Shown piece by piece: positions 9,301-17,266 of a stretch of 64,000 nucleotides of DNA; position 1 is the first letter of the stretch, and each line of letters starts with the position of its first letter. This DNA comes from MPNP01 sp026709725 (GTDB taxonomy: Bacteria; Pseudomonadota; Alphaproteobacteria; Rhodobacterales; Rhodobacteraceae): contig OZ241384.1 in NCBI GenBank assembly GCA_965200805.1, positions 806,001 through 870,000 of the forward strand, in the 5' to 3' direction. The position numbers and the translations under genes were made by a program. The notes beneath the pieces were generated by a model. That model made no database searches and was not told where the DNA came from. It was given only the letters and a program-made list of their open reading frames with translations.

Positions 9301-9380
9301 GATCGCCTCTTCAGGTCAATTCGGGGAATCGAATCCAGCAGACTTTGCGTATAAGCATGTTGCGGTGCCTGGAAGATTTG
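9206..9380. repeat. Parental copy of a 175-base duplicated segment
   Basis: This stretch covers the last 28 codons of the dppF-like gene and the first 32 codons of the M81 gene. It matches 18822-18996 with no gaps and about five mismatches (near 9286, 9329-9330, 9369 and 9378), roughly 97 percent identity. Flanks do not match. Same orientation, offset 9616 bases. Confidence 0.9.
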
Positions 9381-10103
9381 CTGCTTCGCAGCTGTTTCCA
9401 CGAGTTTCCCATTGTACATGACAGCAACCCGGTCGCTTATATGGCGGATTGTACCAAGATCGTGGCTGATAAACAACATTGATACACCGCTGTCACGTTG
9501 AAGTTTTTTCATCAGGTTCAGAACCTGAGCCTGGATGGAGATATCCAGAGCCGACACCGGCTCGTCTGCTATGATCAGTCGCGGTTGCAGAATCATGACT
9601 CTGGCTATGCCGATACGCTGTCGCTGACCACCGGAAAATTCATGTGGATAGCGATCCATCGAACCTGCATCCATGCCGACACGCTCAAGCATCGATGCAA
9701 TCCTCTGCCGTGCTTCCGAACGGTTGTGCACAAGTTTGTGAATAAGGAGGGGTTCGGCCAGCATCTGCTCAATGCGAAGGCGCGGATTCAGGGAAGCAAA
9801 CGGATCCTGAAAAATCATCTGGATATCACGACGCAATGGACGGAATTCAGAGGATGACAGATGCAGGATCTCCTGTCCATCGAACACCACATGTCCATCT
9901 GTGGCCGCTTCAAGGCGGGTCAGGGTCCGACCGACCGTCGATTTACCGCAACCGCTCTCGCCAACGAGGCCAAGCACCTCCCCATCATGAATATGGAATG
10001 AAACACCATCAACCGCCTTGAGTACGGATCGCCTGCCCATCATGGCCCGACCAACATGAAAATATGTCCTGAGGTCATGCACTTCCAATAGCGGACGGGT
10101 CAC
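9297..10103 (-). CDS. dppF: Peptide/nickel-type ABC transporter ATP-binding protein, DppF/OppF family (short)
   Basis: 268 residues from GTG 10103, which overlaps the stop of the upstream ATPase as GTGA; the frame is open 27 codons further up, but only inside that gene. Walker A is GESGCGKST, the Q-loop is MIFQDPFASLNPR, the signature FSGGQRQR, the Walker B LIIADEPVSALD, H-loop FISHDLGT. The protein stops at IPRIDLKRRS, directly after the conserved SLLDSIP, so the usual C-terminal oligopeptide/dipeptide extension with its cysteines is missing. It overlaps the M81 gene by four bases. Cytoplasmic motor of a peptide importer. Confidence 0.92.
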   Translation of the reverse strand: MTRPLLEVHDLRTYFHVGRAMMGRRSVLKAVDGVSFHIHDGEVLGLVGESGCGKSTVGRTLTRLEAATDGHVVFDGQEILHLSSSEFRPLRRDIQMIFQDPFASLNPRLRIEQMLAEPLLIHKLVHNRSEARQRIASMLERVGMDAGSMDRYPHEFSGGQRQRIGIARVMILQPRLIIADEPVSALDISIQAQVLNLMKKLQRDSGVSMLFISHDLGTIRHISDRVAVMYNGKLVETAAKQQIFQAPQHAYTQSLLDSIPRIDLKRRS

Positions 10104-11074
10104 GACAGGGATCCTTGCGGATAATGGCAACGCAGGGAATGTGTCGGCGCGAGAACCGCAGCGCCCGGATCTTTCGTTCTGCATTCTGCCTTTGCTGCAA
10201 AACAGCGGGGATGGAACGGGCAGCCTGGCACCGCTTCTTCCAGCGTTGGCATGCGACCGGGAATTGCGTCAAGCCATTCGACATCGCGATCAATCGAGGG
10301 GATCGAGCCGAGCAGTCCCAATGTGTACGGATGGCTCATGTTGGAGAAGAGGGTTGAGGTCGATGCCTGCTCAACGATCCTGCCACGGTACATCACGGCG
10401 ATCCTGTTGCAGGTTTCGGCAATCACCCCCAGATCGTGCGAGATCAGAATGATCGACATACCGGTCTGGTTCTGCAGCCGACACATCAGATCCAGCACAT
10501 CCCTCTGGACTGTGACATCAAGCGCCGTTGTCGGTTCATCGGCAATCAGGAGTTTTGGATCACATGCCAGGGCCATGGCAATCATGACCCGTTGCCTTTG
10601 TCCCCCCGATAGCTGATGCGGGAAACTATTGATCCGACGGGATGGATCGGGAATATGCACACGCTCCATCAAATCCAGTGCATGTTGATGCACCTGTTTT
10701 CTGGACAGGCTGCGATGTTGCAGAATTGCTTCCTTGATTTGATCGCCAACGCGGTAAACAGGATTGAGACTGGTCATTGGTTCCTGAAATATCATGGCCA
10801 TCCGGTTGCCCATAATCCGCCGACGCTCCCCCGGCGGAAGTGCCAGCAGATCCTGCCCCTGAAAGTGGATTGATCCGCCCGTAATCCGCACAGCCGATCC
10901 TTCGAGGAGACCCATGATCGCAAGGGCTGTCAGGCTTTTTCCGCAGCCACTCTCACCGACGATTCCCAGTGTTTCATCCTCCTCGACAGACAGGGATACA
11001 CCCTGCACCGCCGGCAGGACTCCATGCCCGCGCACAATGCACACATCCAGCTCTCTTACGTCAAGCAACACCAA
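10100..11074 (-). CDS. dppD: Peptide/nickel-type ABC transporter ATP-binding protein, DppD/OppD family
   Basis: 324 residues. Walker A GESGCGKSL, MIFQEPMTSLNP, signature LSGGQRQR, Walker B LLIADEPTTALD and H-loop LISHDLGV are all intact. The C-terminal oligopeptide/dipeptide domain is present, with cysteines in GCPFHPRC, AEC and LRC that in relatives hold an iron-sulfur cluster. It pairs with the shorter ATPase downstream to form the motor. Three bases separate its start from the stop of the permease gene upstream. Confidence 0.94.
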   Translation of the reverse strand: MVLLDVRELDVCIVRGHGVLPAVQGVSLSVEEDETLGIVGESGCGKSLTALAIMGLLEGSAVRITGGSIHFQGQDLLALPPGERRRIMGNRMAMIFQEPMTSLNPVYRVGDQIKEAILQHRSLSRKQVHQHALDLMERVHIPDPSRRINSFPHQLSGGQRQRVMIAMALACDPKLLIADEPTTALDVTVQRDVLDLMCRLQNQTGMSIILISHDLGVIAETCNRIAVMYRGRIVEQASTSTLFSNMSHPYTLGLLGSIPSIDRDVEWLDAIPGRMPTLEEAVPGCPFHPRCFAAKAECRTKDPGAAVLAPTHSLRCHYPQGSLS

Positions 11075-11077
11075 GAT

Positions 11078-11929
11078 TCAGATACCTGCTATATCGTCCT
11101 TGAATCGGGGATCAATGTTGTCGCGCAACGCATCACCGACAAGATTCATTGAAAAGACCGTAAGGATAATCAGTGCTCCAGGGAAAATCAGTAACCATGG
11201 TGCTCTGGTCACATAGATCCGTTCTTCACTCAACATGTTGCCCCAACTTGGAACTTCTGGCGGTAAACCCAGACCCAGGAAGTCAAGTGCTGCTGCCTGC
11301 AGTTGTGCGAATGCAAAGATGAAGCTCGCCTGCACAAGCATGGGTGACATGAGATTCGGCAGAATATGACGGAACAGAATTGATGCATGTCCCGCACCCG
11401 AACATATGGCGGCATCGACAAAGATGTCACGTTTCAGCTTCAAAGTCATGCCAAAGATGATTCGGGCTGTTGTCGTCGCGTAGACAATACCGATCACGAT
11501 GATCGTATTCAGGACACTGCGCTCCAGAAGCGTCATCAGAACCAGCGCAAGGAGCAGTGCCGGGAATGCCATCAGCACATCGACAATTCGCATCAGAAAA
11601 TGACCGAGCCTCACAAAATAAGCGGAAAGCATGCCGATCAGGCTTCCCGAGAGCAGAGCGATCAACACGCTTCCCAATCCAATCAGAATTGCCATTCGTG
11701 CACCATAAATCGCACGGGAAAGCGTATCGCGCCCAAAATGGTCGGTACCAAGGATATGGGGCCAGGAGGGTTTGGTAAGGCGAATGAGCGGGTCGAATTC
11801 CAGCGGATTGAACGGCACCAGCACCGGGGCACCGATAGCCGCAATGCCAACGATCAGCAGCCAGCACAATCCGATTGATGCCAGCAGACGACCACGGAAG
11901 ACTGGTGCAACGGCGGACTGTATGCTCAT
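11078..11929 (-). CDS. dppC: Peptide ABC transporter permease, DppC/OppC family
   Basis: 283 residues with about six membrane helices and the N-terminal DppC pattern (NPLEFDPLIRLTKPSWPHILGTDHFGRDTLSRAIYGAR, here abbreviated by its start and end). The ATPase-contact loop reads VDAAICSGAGHASILFRHILPNL. ATGA overlap with the DppB gene at 11926-11929 shows coupling. It forms half of the inner-membrane channel. Confidence 0.93.
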   Translation of the reverse strand: MSIQSAVAPVFRGRLLASIGLCWLLIVGIAAIGAPVLVPFNPLEFDPLIRLTKPSWPHILGTDHFGRDTLSRAIYGARMAILIGLGSVLIALLSGSLIGMLSAYFVRLGHFLMRIVDVLMAFPALLLALVLMTLLERSVLNTIIVIGIVYATTTARIIFGMTLKLKRDIFVDAAICSGAGHASILFRHILPNLMSPMLVQASFIFAFAQLQAAALDFLGLGLPPEVPSWGNMLSEERIYVTRAPWLLIFPGALIILTVFSMNLVGDALRDNIDPRFKDDIAGI

Positions 11930-12873
11930 TTTAGTGATATTCTTGGATCAAGGCCGGCATAGGCGAGATCCACAAGAAAATTGACCAGCAGATAAAACAC
12001 GACAATGATCAGGATCACACCCTGGATCACAGGATAGTCGCGCCGCAGAATTGATTGTATGACAAGCCTGCCGATACCGGGAAGTGAAAAGACAGTCTCT
12101 GTCACCACTGCCTCACTGACCAATGTGGCAAAGGTGAAGCCGAATGCAGCTGCGACAGCAATGAGTGCGTTGCGGAAGATGTGCCTGATGGCTACCCGAA
12201 TCGGATGCAGGCCCTTGGAACGGGCTGTTCGAACATGATCCTCCCTTGCAACATCAAGCATGGAAGCACGGATCAGGCGAATGATAAGGGCAGCATTTGG
12301 TGCAGCCAGCGTCAGACTGGGCAGGATGAGGTAGCGCAGGTTCAAGATGCCACCTTCATCCACCAGCGACGGGAACCCTGAGGAGGGCAGCCAGCCGAGC
12401 CCGACAGAGAAAATCAGAATCAGATAGAGTCCCAGCCAAAATGTCGGCACAGATGCGAATAACATGGCACCGCCCGAGGTCGCCTGATCAATCCATGACC
12501 CATGATGACTTGCGGCAACAATACCAATTGGAACGCCGAACAGGACAATCCAGAACATTGTCATGACTGCCAGCAGAATCGACGTTTCGGCACCAGCTGC
12601 GATGACGGAAAGAACTGGTTCATGAAAGAAGACTGACGTCCCGAGATCGCCCTGCAAGACATTGCCAAGCCACAGGAGATACTGTGTCCATAGAGGTTCG
12701 CTTAAACCGAGTTCGCGCGAGAGTTCGGCGATTTCTTCCGGCGTTGCTGTATCACCGAGCAGGATTGAAGCCGGGTCACCCGGAATCAGGTGGACAAACA
12801 TAAAGACCAGAAATGAGGCAGCCAGAAGAGTTGGAATGAGTGTCAGCAGCCGTCTCAGGGCATAGATCAGCAT
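11926..12873 (-). CDS. dppB: Peptide ABC transporter permease, DppB/OppB family
   Basis: 315 residues from ATG 12873, which gives the family-typical MLIYALRRLL start. A GTG seven codons upstream (12894) has a stronger ribosome-binding sequence, GGGAGG, but that sequence lies inside the arm of the 12899-12925 hairpin. Six membrane helices; HLIPGDPA after helix 1, the EAA-like loop with RTARSKGL, and the closing SLPGIGRLV are characteristic. Partner of DppC in the membrane channel. Confidence 0.93.
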   Translation of the reverse strand: MLIYALRRLLTLIPTLLAASFLVFMFVHLIPGDPASILLGDTATPEEIAELSRELGLSEPLWTQYLLWLGNVLQGDLGTSVFFHEPVLSVIAAGAETSILLAVMTMFWIVLFGVPIGIVAASHHGSWIDQATSGGAMLFASVPTFWLGLYLILIFSVGLGWLPSSGFPSLVDEGGILNLRYLILPSLTLAAPNAALIIRLIRASMLDVAREDHVRTARSKGLHPIRVAIRHIFRNALIAVAAAFGFTFATLVSEAVVTETVFSLPGIGRLVIQSILRRDYPVIQGVILIIVVFYLLVNFLVDLAYAGLDPRISLK

Positions 12874-12898
12874 GAAGCGACCTGATGAAAGCACTTGG

Positions 12899-12925
12899 CC
12901 TCCCTGCCGTCACACGGCAGGGAGG
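12899..12925. promoter_or_regulatory. Perfect 11-bp hairpin between binding-protein and permease genes
   Basis: Arms 12899-12909 and 12915-12925 pair perfectly around a 5-base loop. On the minus-strand mRNA it sits between dppA and dppB and includes the GGGAGG that would serve a GTG start at 12894. It could stabilise the dppA message, attenuate the operon, or mask that ribosome-binding site, all giving more binding protein than permease. In the plus direction it is followed by TTTTTT at 12933-12938 region, so it could also stop antisense transcription. Confidence 0.6.
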
Positions 12926-12935
12926 TCGGTGTTTT

Positions 12936-14477
12936 TTATTTTGAAACATTCCAGAAGTGCGGCCAGATCAATGTTGCCTCGCCAAGCCCCTCAAGACCTG
13001 GTGATGCGATGTTGTAGGTATAGACATCACCCGTCTTCATCGTTGGAACCTGATCATAGATCAACGCCTGAATCTCAGCCCAGATCGCCTGCCGCTCGGC
13101 TGGGTCAGAACTCTCCGTGAACCTGGCCTTCAAGGCATTCTTTTCCTCAGTTGTCCACCAACCGGGATAGTTGTCATTCATCACCGAAATCAGGATCGGG
13201 TCCGGCACAAATCCATGATGGGTGAAGAACATGTCCCATTGGTCCGGCTGTGCCCGCTTCTCAATCAGTGTGGCCCAATCATAGACCTGCAGATCAATAT
13301 TGAAGCCCGCTCCTGCCAACTGTCTCGTGTAGACAATCGCCTTGTCGTAATGAAATGGGTAGTTTGTCGAGACCATGAATTTGATTGGTTCACCATCATA
13401 CCCTGCTTCCTCTGCCATGCTGCGTGCAGTTTCAGTATCACCCATGCTGAAGTGCTCAGTGCCGGCATCCGAATACCAGACATTTCCATCAGGCAGGAAT
13501 GAACCGTTCGAGCGCCACAACCCCTCGGGACCGATTGCGACCTGCAGTGCGGGCACCTTGTCCAATGCGGTCTGAATTGCACGCCGAAGTCCGAAGTTGT
13601 CCTGCAACGGGCCATCCTTGGAGTTCATGAACACAAGACCAAAGATCGGGCCGCCATTCAGGATTGTCACAACCGAGGGATCGGCCTCAAGATCGGCATA
13701 CAGATCGCCTGGAATGCTTTCGGCATAGTCATAATCACCGGCCCTCAACCCCGCGACGCGTGTTCCGACATCAGGGACAGGGATAAATCGCAGTGCGTCA
13801 AACGCAGCAACACGCATGCCACCGTAGCCGTCGGCGTCACCGTCGGGTGATGCGTAGTCATCAAATCTTACCAGCTCGACATGACGATTTGGTTTCCACT
13901 CACTGAACATATAAGGTCCTGTGCCAATGTAGTTCTCCGGTGCGATTGGTTCCTTGCCAGCTCCGCCGACCACAGATTCCGGATAGATTGCCGGGCCGCC
14001 ATTGATGAAGGCAAGAAGATTTTTCCAGGGACCAAAGGGGCGGGCAAGTTTGATTGTGACTGCATGATCACCCGCAGCCGAAACGCTTTCGACATTCGAA
14101 AACAGCAGACCGCCCCGTGAACCGAATTCGCCCCATCGGTTCAGGGATGCGACAACATCCGCCGATGTCATATCCTGCCCATCGTGGAACTTCACGCCCT
14201 TTCGGAGCATGATCGTGATCGTCTTCCCGTCATCCGAGACCTCCTCGCCGGTGGCAAGCAGGCCAACGGGAGAATTCGAAGCATCAAATGTGTAGAGCCC
14301 CTCAAACATATGATGGGCAATTGTCGTCGACAGATCAGACGTGACGACTTGCTGGTCAAGAGTTGGTGGCTCGCCGACGGTTGCATAACGCAATGTCCCG
14401 GTCGCGAATGCCGCATTGGCCAGTGTGGTGAACGCTCCCAGAGCAACCACCGAGAACAAGCAGATTCTGAGGTTCAT
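12936..14477 (-). CDS. dppA: Extracellular solute-binding protein family 5 (DppA/OppA type)
   Basis: 513 residues. A signal peptide is clear (basic MNLR, hydrophobic core, cleavage near ANAAFA around residue 26). The mature start GTLRYATVGEPPTLDQQ and the later VKFHDGQDMTSADVVASLNRW are hallmarks of family 5 peptide-binding proteins. It works in the periplasm, delivering peptides to DppBC. It is the first gene of a five-gene transport operon plus peptidase, with a strong AAGGAGG ribosome-binding site (14489-14483) and an AT-rich promoter. Ligand unknown; the co-encoded MlrC-like enzyme suggests a modified or cyclic peptide. Confidence 0.93.
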   Translation of the reverse strand: MNLRICLFSVVALGAFTTLANAAFATGTLRYATVGEPPTLDQQVVTSDLSTTIAHHMFEGLYTFDASNSPVGLLATGEEVSDDGKTITIMLRKGVKFHDGQDMTSADVVASLNRWGEFGSRGGLLFSNVESVSAAGDHAVTIKLARPFGPWKNLLAFINGGPAIYPESVVGGAGKEPIAPENYIGTGPYMFSEWKPNRHVELVRFDDYASPDGDADGYGGMRVAAFDALRFIPVPDVGTRVAGLRAGDYDYAESIPGDLYADLEADPSVVTILNGGPIFGLVFMNSKDGPLQDNFGLRRAIQTALDKVPALQVAIGPEGLWRSNGSFLPDGNVWYSDAGTEHFSMGDTETARSMAEEAGYDGEPIKFMVSTNYPFHYDKAIVYTRQLAGAGFNIDLQVYDWATLIEKRAQPDQWDMFFTHHGFVPDPILISVMNDNYPGWWTTEEKNALKARFTESSDPAERQAIWAEIQALIYDQVPTMKTGDVYTYNIASPGLEGLGEATLIWPHFWNVSK

Positions 14478-14497
14478 AGCCCCCTCCTTGTAAGGAA

Positions 14498-14536
14498 ATT
14501 TTGTAAGTATATTATATTAATCACAAAATATGTCAA
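14498..14536 (-). promoter_or_regulatory. Promoter and candidate operator of the dpp/mlrC operon
   Basis: On the minus strand a perfect TTGACA (14536-14531) is followed after 16 bases by TAATAT (14514-14509; TATAAT also occurs at 14-base spacing). An inverted repeat ATTTTGT (14498-14504) / ACAAAAT (14523-14529) surrounds the -10 region with an 18-base spacer, the right place for a repressor. The RpiR-family regulator at 17757 is the nearest candidate, which is inference. Confidence 0.5.
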
Positions 14537-14853
14537 ATTTGAATCCGAATAATTCCTGTGAATTAATAGAAGAATATTTTTTATTACATGATTTTATTGT
14601 ATTATTTTACAAATAATAATTCATTTCCAAAATGTTATTTTCTTTCTTTTTATTCCAAGATACGCTGATTTGCACATTGCCATATTGCTCACGGATTGAG
14701 AACATCATTCATCCTGTCCGCTGTGCCTGCACCGCCACCAAACCCTGTTCCTTGTTTCGCCTGTCCATGATCGGTCGGCGTGACGGATTTTTGCACCGTC
14801 AGCATAGGGTCTTGTGGACCCGGACCATCTGGATCGGCACGCTCGGCACTGTC
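14537..14853. other. AT-rich intergenic DNA leading into an insertion-sequence remnant
   Basis: About 14480-14660 is far richer in A and T than its surroundings, with runs such as TATTTTTTATTACATG. No gene is supported. The abrupt change in composition marks the border of the accessory island and may be imported DNA or an extended regulatory region for the peptide operon. Confidence 0.45.
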
Positions 14854-15473
14854 TCACCTTGAGACCCGCTTCCTGTCGGCCTTGGGACGGTTCAGCTTCG
14901 GCGCGCGGGCATCGTCAGGCCCGCGATCCATTCCATGTCATGCAACATGTCGGTCACACCGGCCACCATCGCGGCGTGCAGCGCAGGGATGCGTGGACCC
15001 GCACGAAGTTGTAGCGGACGAAATACAGGCTGAGCATGTGGATGTGGTTCCCGATCCTCTTGCTGAACGCATTGGTCAGCCACGTGGTCAGGCTCCGGCG
15101 TTCGACACAGCTGGTCGGGATGTGATCTTGATCCGGCTTGCCCTCAATCACACGGGGCCGTGCGCCATTGAAGGCCGAGGGGCTGCACTTGCGTTCAGGT
15201 GACTTCGGCATCTTGACCAGCATGGCATGGTCCGCGGCTTCGAGATACGCCCTGCGGCCATCGGTGGTCAACCTGACGCGGCGGGCGATGCGGTGCTCCA
15301 CACTGTCCATGAAACCGGTCGCTGTCCAGGTCCAGACATCCCCGGCCTCAACCGACATTCCGGTGACGGTGTTGATCAAGACCCCGACGGTGCGGGAGAT
15401 CGACCGCATGGACATCCCCTCAACCAGGCAGGTTGAGGATCATGACGCGTTTTCCTGTGGGCAGTCTGTTCAT
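14854..15473 (-). pseudogene. Remnant of an IS1-like DDE transposase
   Basis: Read on the minus strand in three successive frames. It opens MNRLPTGKRVMILNL at 15473, hits a frameshift, continues VEGMSMRSISRTVGV.INTVT, jumps straight to GDVWTWTA (an internal deletion of roughly 40-60 codons that normally hold the DE.W motif), then LTTDGRRAYLEAADHA, SPSAFNGARPRVIEG, TSCVERRSLT, LTNAFSKRIGNH and YFVRYNFVRVHASLR, a further frame change to AAMVAGVTDMLHDMEWI, and another to APKLNRPKADRK ending at 14854. These are the C-terminal landmarks of IS1-like transposases common in Alphaproteobacteria. At least four lesions make it inactive. Confidence 0.85.
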
Positions 15474-15651
15474 GCCAGACATGACAGGGGCTTCAACCCC
15501 CCTTGTCAAGCATGAGTTCGGTTTTATTTTTGAATCAGGTGGCAAGAGGCATTCCGGGAACCCGGTCCGCAAAGTAATCGTCAATGGTGTAAATCTGGAC
15601 TCGCGGAACGTCCATGAAGCGGCCGATGGTTAAATCGCCCGCCGCAGGGGA

Positions 15652-15861
15652 TTATCCCAAAGTGGGAAACACGGAGGTTGCATCATCCTCCCGCGGATTT
15701 GGCTCTCCGATGTTCATCGGCACATAACCGACATTTGGTTCAACAAGAAAATCTTGAGAAAGAAGTTGACGCAGTGGAAGTTCACCGCGAGCGAGCAACT
15801 CACGCTCCGCCTCCATCCATTTTGCCTTATGCGAAATTGTGTCATTTTGGCTGATGATCAT
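15652..15861 (-). CDS. Small protein of unknown function overlapping the Ntn hydrolase gene
   Basis: 69 residues from ATG 15861, ten bases after GGGGAG and overlapping the 3' end of the Ntn-hydrolase frame by 20 bases; ATG 15870 is an alternative. Acidic and polar, with an N-terminal helix (KAKWMEAERELLARGELPLRQ, positions 11-31 approximately) and no membrane segment. No family recognised. The overlap suggests translational coupling to the hydrolase, so it may be a partner, inhibitor or adaptor, which is inference. Confidence 0.5.
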   Translation of the reverse strand: MIISQNDTISHKAKWMEAERELLARGELPLRQLLSQDFLVEPNVGYVPMNIGEPNPREDDATSVFPTLG

Positions 15862-16560
15862 TTTCCTCATTCTCCCCGTCAGGAATCTCGACAAATGTTG
15901 TTTCCGCTCCAACTCCAGGCGCTACCTCGCTTCTTTCTTTTGCCTCATTGACTAAATCAGTCACCTCCTTCTTGCTCATCGATTTTCTGTATGAACCTTC
16001 AATCAGTGAGTACATGGCGTGAGGGGAACCGGAACCAATGCATCCGCACCCAATTGGTGCATGGTCATTGACAACACCGGGGTCAACAATCGAGTGTATC
16101 GTATGGCGTCCGGAACTGGGACCTGCAACCAACATTTGAACCCCCAGATCAACGTTGTGCATAGCCTGATCAACCATTTGCACAATTTGAGGAGACAACC
16201 TTTGCTGCATGTCATGGTAACTGCTTAAATTCAAACCTCTCGGCTCCAATTCCTGATGCACGATTTTAGTGAGTCTGACCTTCTGGTATGCCTGTCGAAC
16301 AATTTCACTAACCTTTGAAGCTGGAATATCGGCATCACACTGGGTTATTTCATCTCTAGCAACATTCAAGACTTCGTTGCCAAGCAAAACATCACCAGCA
16401 ATCATGATATGTGTCGCGTTTTTCCATCCAGAGCAATGATCTTCGTGTCTTCTTGATGCTCAAACTCATATCCAATCGGAAAATGTGCAGTGACCATCCG
16501 GTCTGACACCAAAACAGAACCTTTACCGTTCCCATAAATTGCGGCAATGCAGACAGTCAC
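15842..16560 (-). pseudogene. Proteasome-fold Ntn hydrolase (peptidase T1-like) with a one-base frameshift
   Basis: The gene starts at GTG 16560, eight bases after AAGGA, giving M-TVCIAAIY..GKGSVLVSDRM. After Met removal Thr would be residue 1, the nucleophile position of proteasome beta subunits and HslV, with Asp in SDR near 19 and Lys in DTKI near 39 matching the proteasome Asp17/Lys33 pair. The frame is lost at a run of five A (plus-strand T at 16419-16423); one more A would rejoin it to THIMIAGDVLLGNEV and on through IGCGCIGSGSPHAMYSLIEG to EVAPGVGAETTFVEIPDGE, making 240 codons. Either a decayed gene, a slippage-controlled gene, or a read error. Cytoplasmic peptidase role is inferred from fold only. 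Confidence 0.75.
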
Positions 16561-16602
16561 AATATCAGTCCTTCTTTTTGCATTTATCGGCGGTACGGGA
16601 GG

Positions 16603-17031
16603 TCATGGGTCCGGGTTTTGAATCTCGCAACCGAGACGAGCTGCCGGGCGATGATCGGATTTGTCTGCGCTTTCGTGCCGACCGGAAAAATCGTGGTAAG
16701 CACCACCACAATCCGGCCAGATTGTAAAACCATAATCCCAAATACCTTCGTTTACTTCGTTAGGATCATTCCACCGCCATTCATGCTTTACCCCTTCTAC
16801 TTCGTAGAGCGTTGTAACTTCCGGCAGGGCATCCGGTCCAAAGATACCTATACTAAAACCCATATCATCGTCTAAAAAATTCTTCAAATTCTTCAGCGTT
16901 GCACTCCATCCCGCACCGCATGTCCCCTCGCAGTGCCATACGTCTATCCAATCCTGATTCTGGGTCAAGGCAGACTGCGCGTTGGCCGACACAGGAAACA
17001 AAGCGATTGTGAGAAAGAATTTGTATACCAT
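16603..17031 (-). CDS. Small predicted secreted protein, unknown function
   Basis: 142 residues from ATG 17031; the longer open frame above it lacks coding character and overlaps another small gene. The N-terminus VYKFFLTIALFPVSANAQS is a clear signal peptide with cleavage near residue 18. The mature part is acidic and rich in Trp, Gly and Asp (QDWIDVWHCEGTCGAGW, EWRWNDPNEVNEGIWDYGF) with a Cys pair, suggesting an exported, possibly disulfide-bonded protein. No ribosome-binding site is obvious. It ends 42 bases before the Ntn hydrolase start. No family recognised. Confidence 0.5.
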   Translation of the reverse strand: MVYKFFLTIALFPVSANAQSALTQNQDWIDVWHCEGTCGAGWSATLKNLKNFLDDDMGFSIGIFGPDALPEVTTLYEVEGVKHEWRWNDPNEVNEGIWDYGFTIWPDCGGAYHDFSGRHESADKSDHRPAARLGCEIQNPDP

Positions 17032-17266
17032 GGCGGATTGAACCGCACCAACGGGCCTTCGCTGCGACTTGCGCAATCTCGCTGTGCCGCTCGGATGTCG
17101 GGGATGCTGCACGCCGCTTGCCACCGATCCGACAGCCGTTGGCCTTCTGCGGCTGACGGGTCTTGACAGCGGTTTCCTCAATCTCGCCAGTGGCAATCTT
17201 GGCGACATGGACGGCGCGACCGACCACATCACCAAGGCGGTTCTGCCCTTGTGGTCCTTGGAGCAA
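16865..17266 (-). CDS. Degenerate small protein of the GGK..RSEIA..AA.ARW type
   Basis: From a TTG at 17266 the frame reads VVGRAVHVAKIATGEIEE then IGGKRRAASPTSERHSEIAQ and VAAKARW by about residue 70. This is the pattern of a short basic protein common in rhizobia and relatives (consensus near GGKARAASLTPERRSEIARKAARARW), probably nucleic-acid binding. Relatives end soon after ARW, but here the frame runs on to 133 residues through the next gene, and the glycine-lysine repeat is eroded, so the natural stop has probably been lost. A GAGG precedes the TTG. Confidence 0.4.
   Translation of the reverse strand: MLQGPQGQNRLGDVVGRAVHVAKIATGEIEETAVKTRQPQKANGCRIGGKRRAASPTSERHSEIAQVAAKARWCGSIRHGIQILSHNRFVSCVGQRAVCLDPESGLDRRMALRGDMRCGMECNAEEFEEFFRR

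Noticed and set aside
14780..15515. Plus-strand frames over the transposase remnant
   Set aside because: Antisense of the IS1-like pseudogene; no independent evidence.
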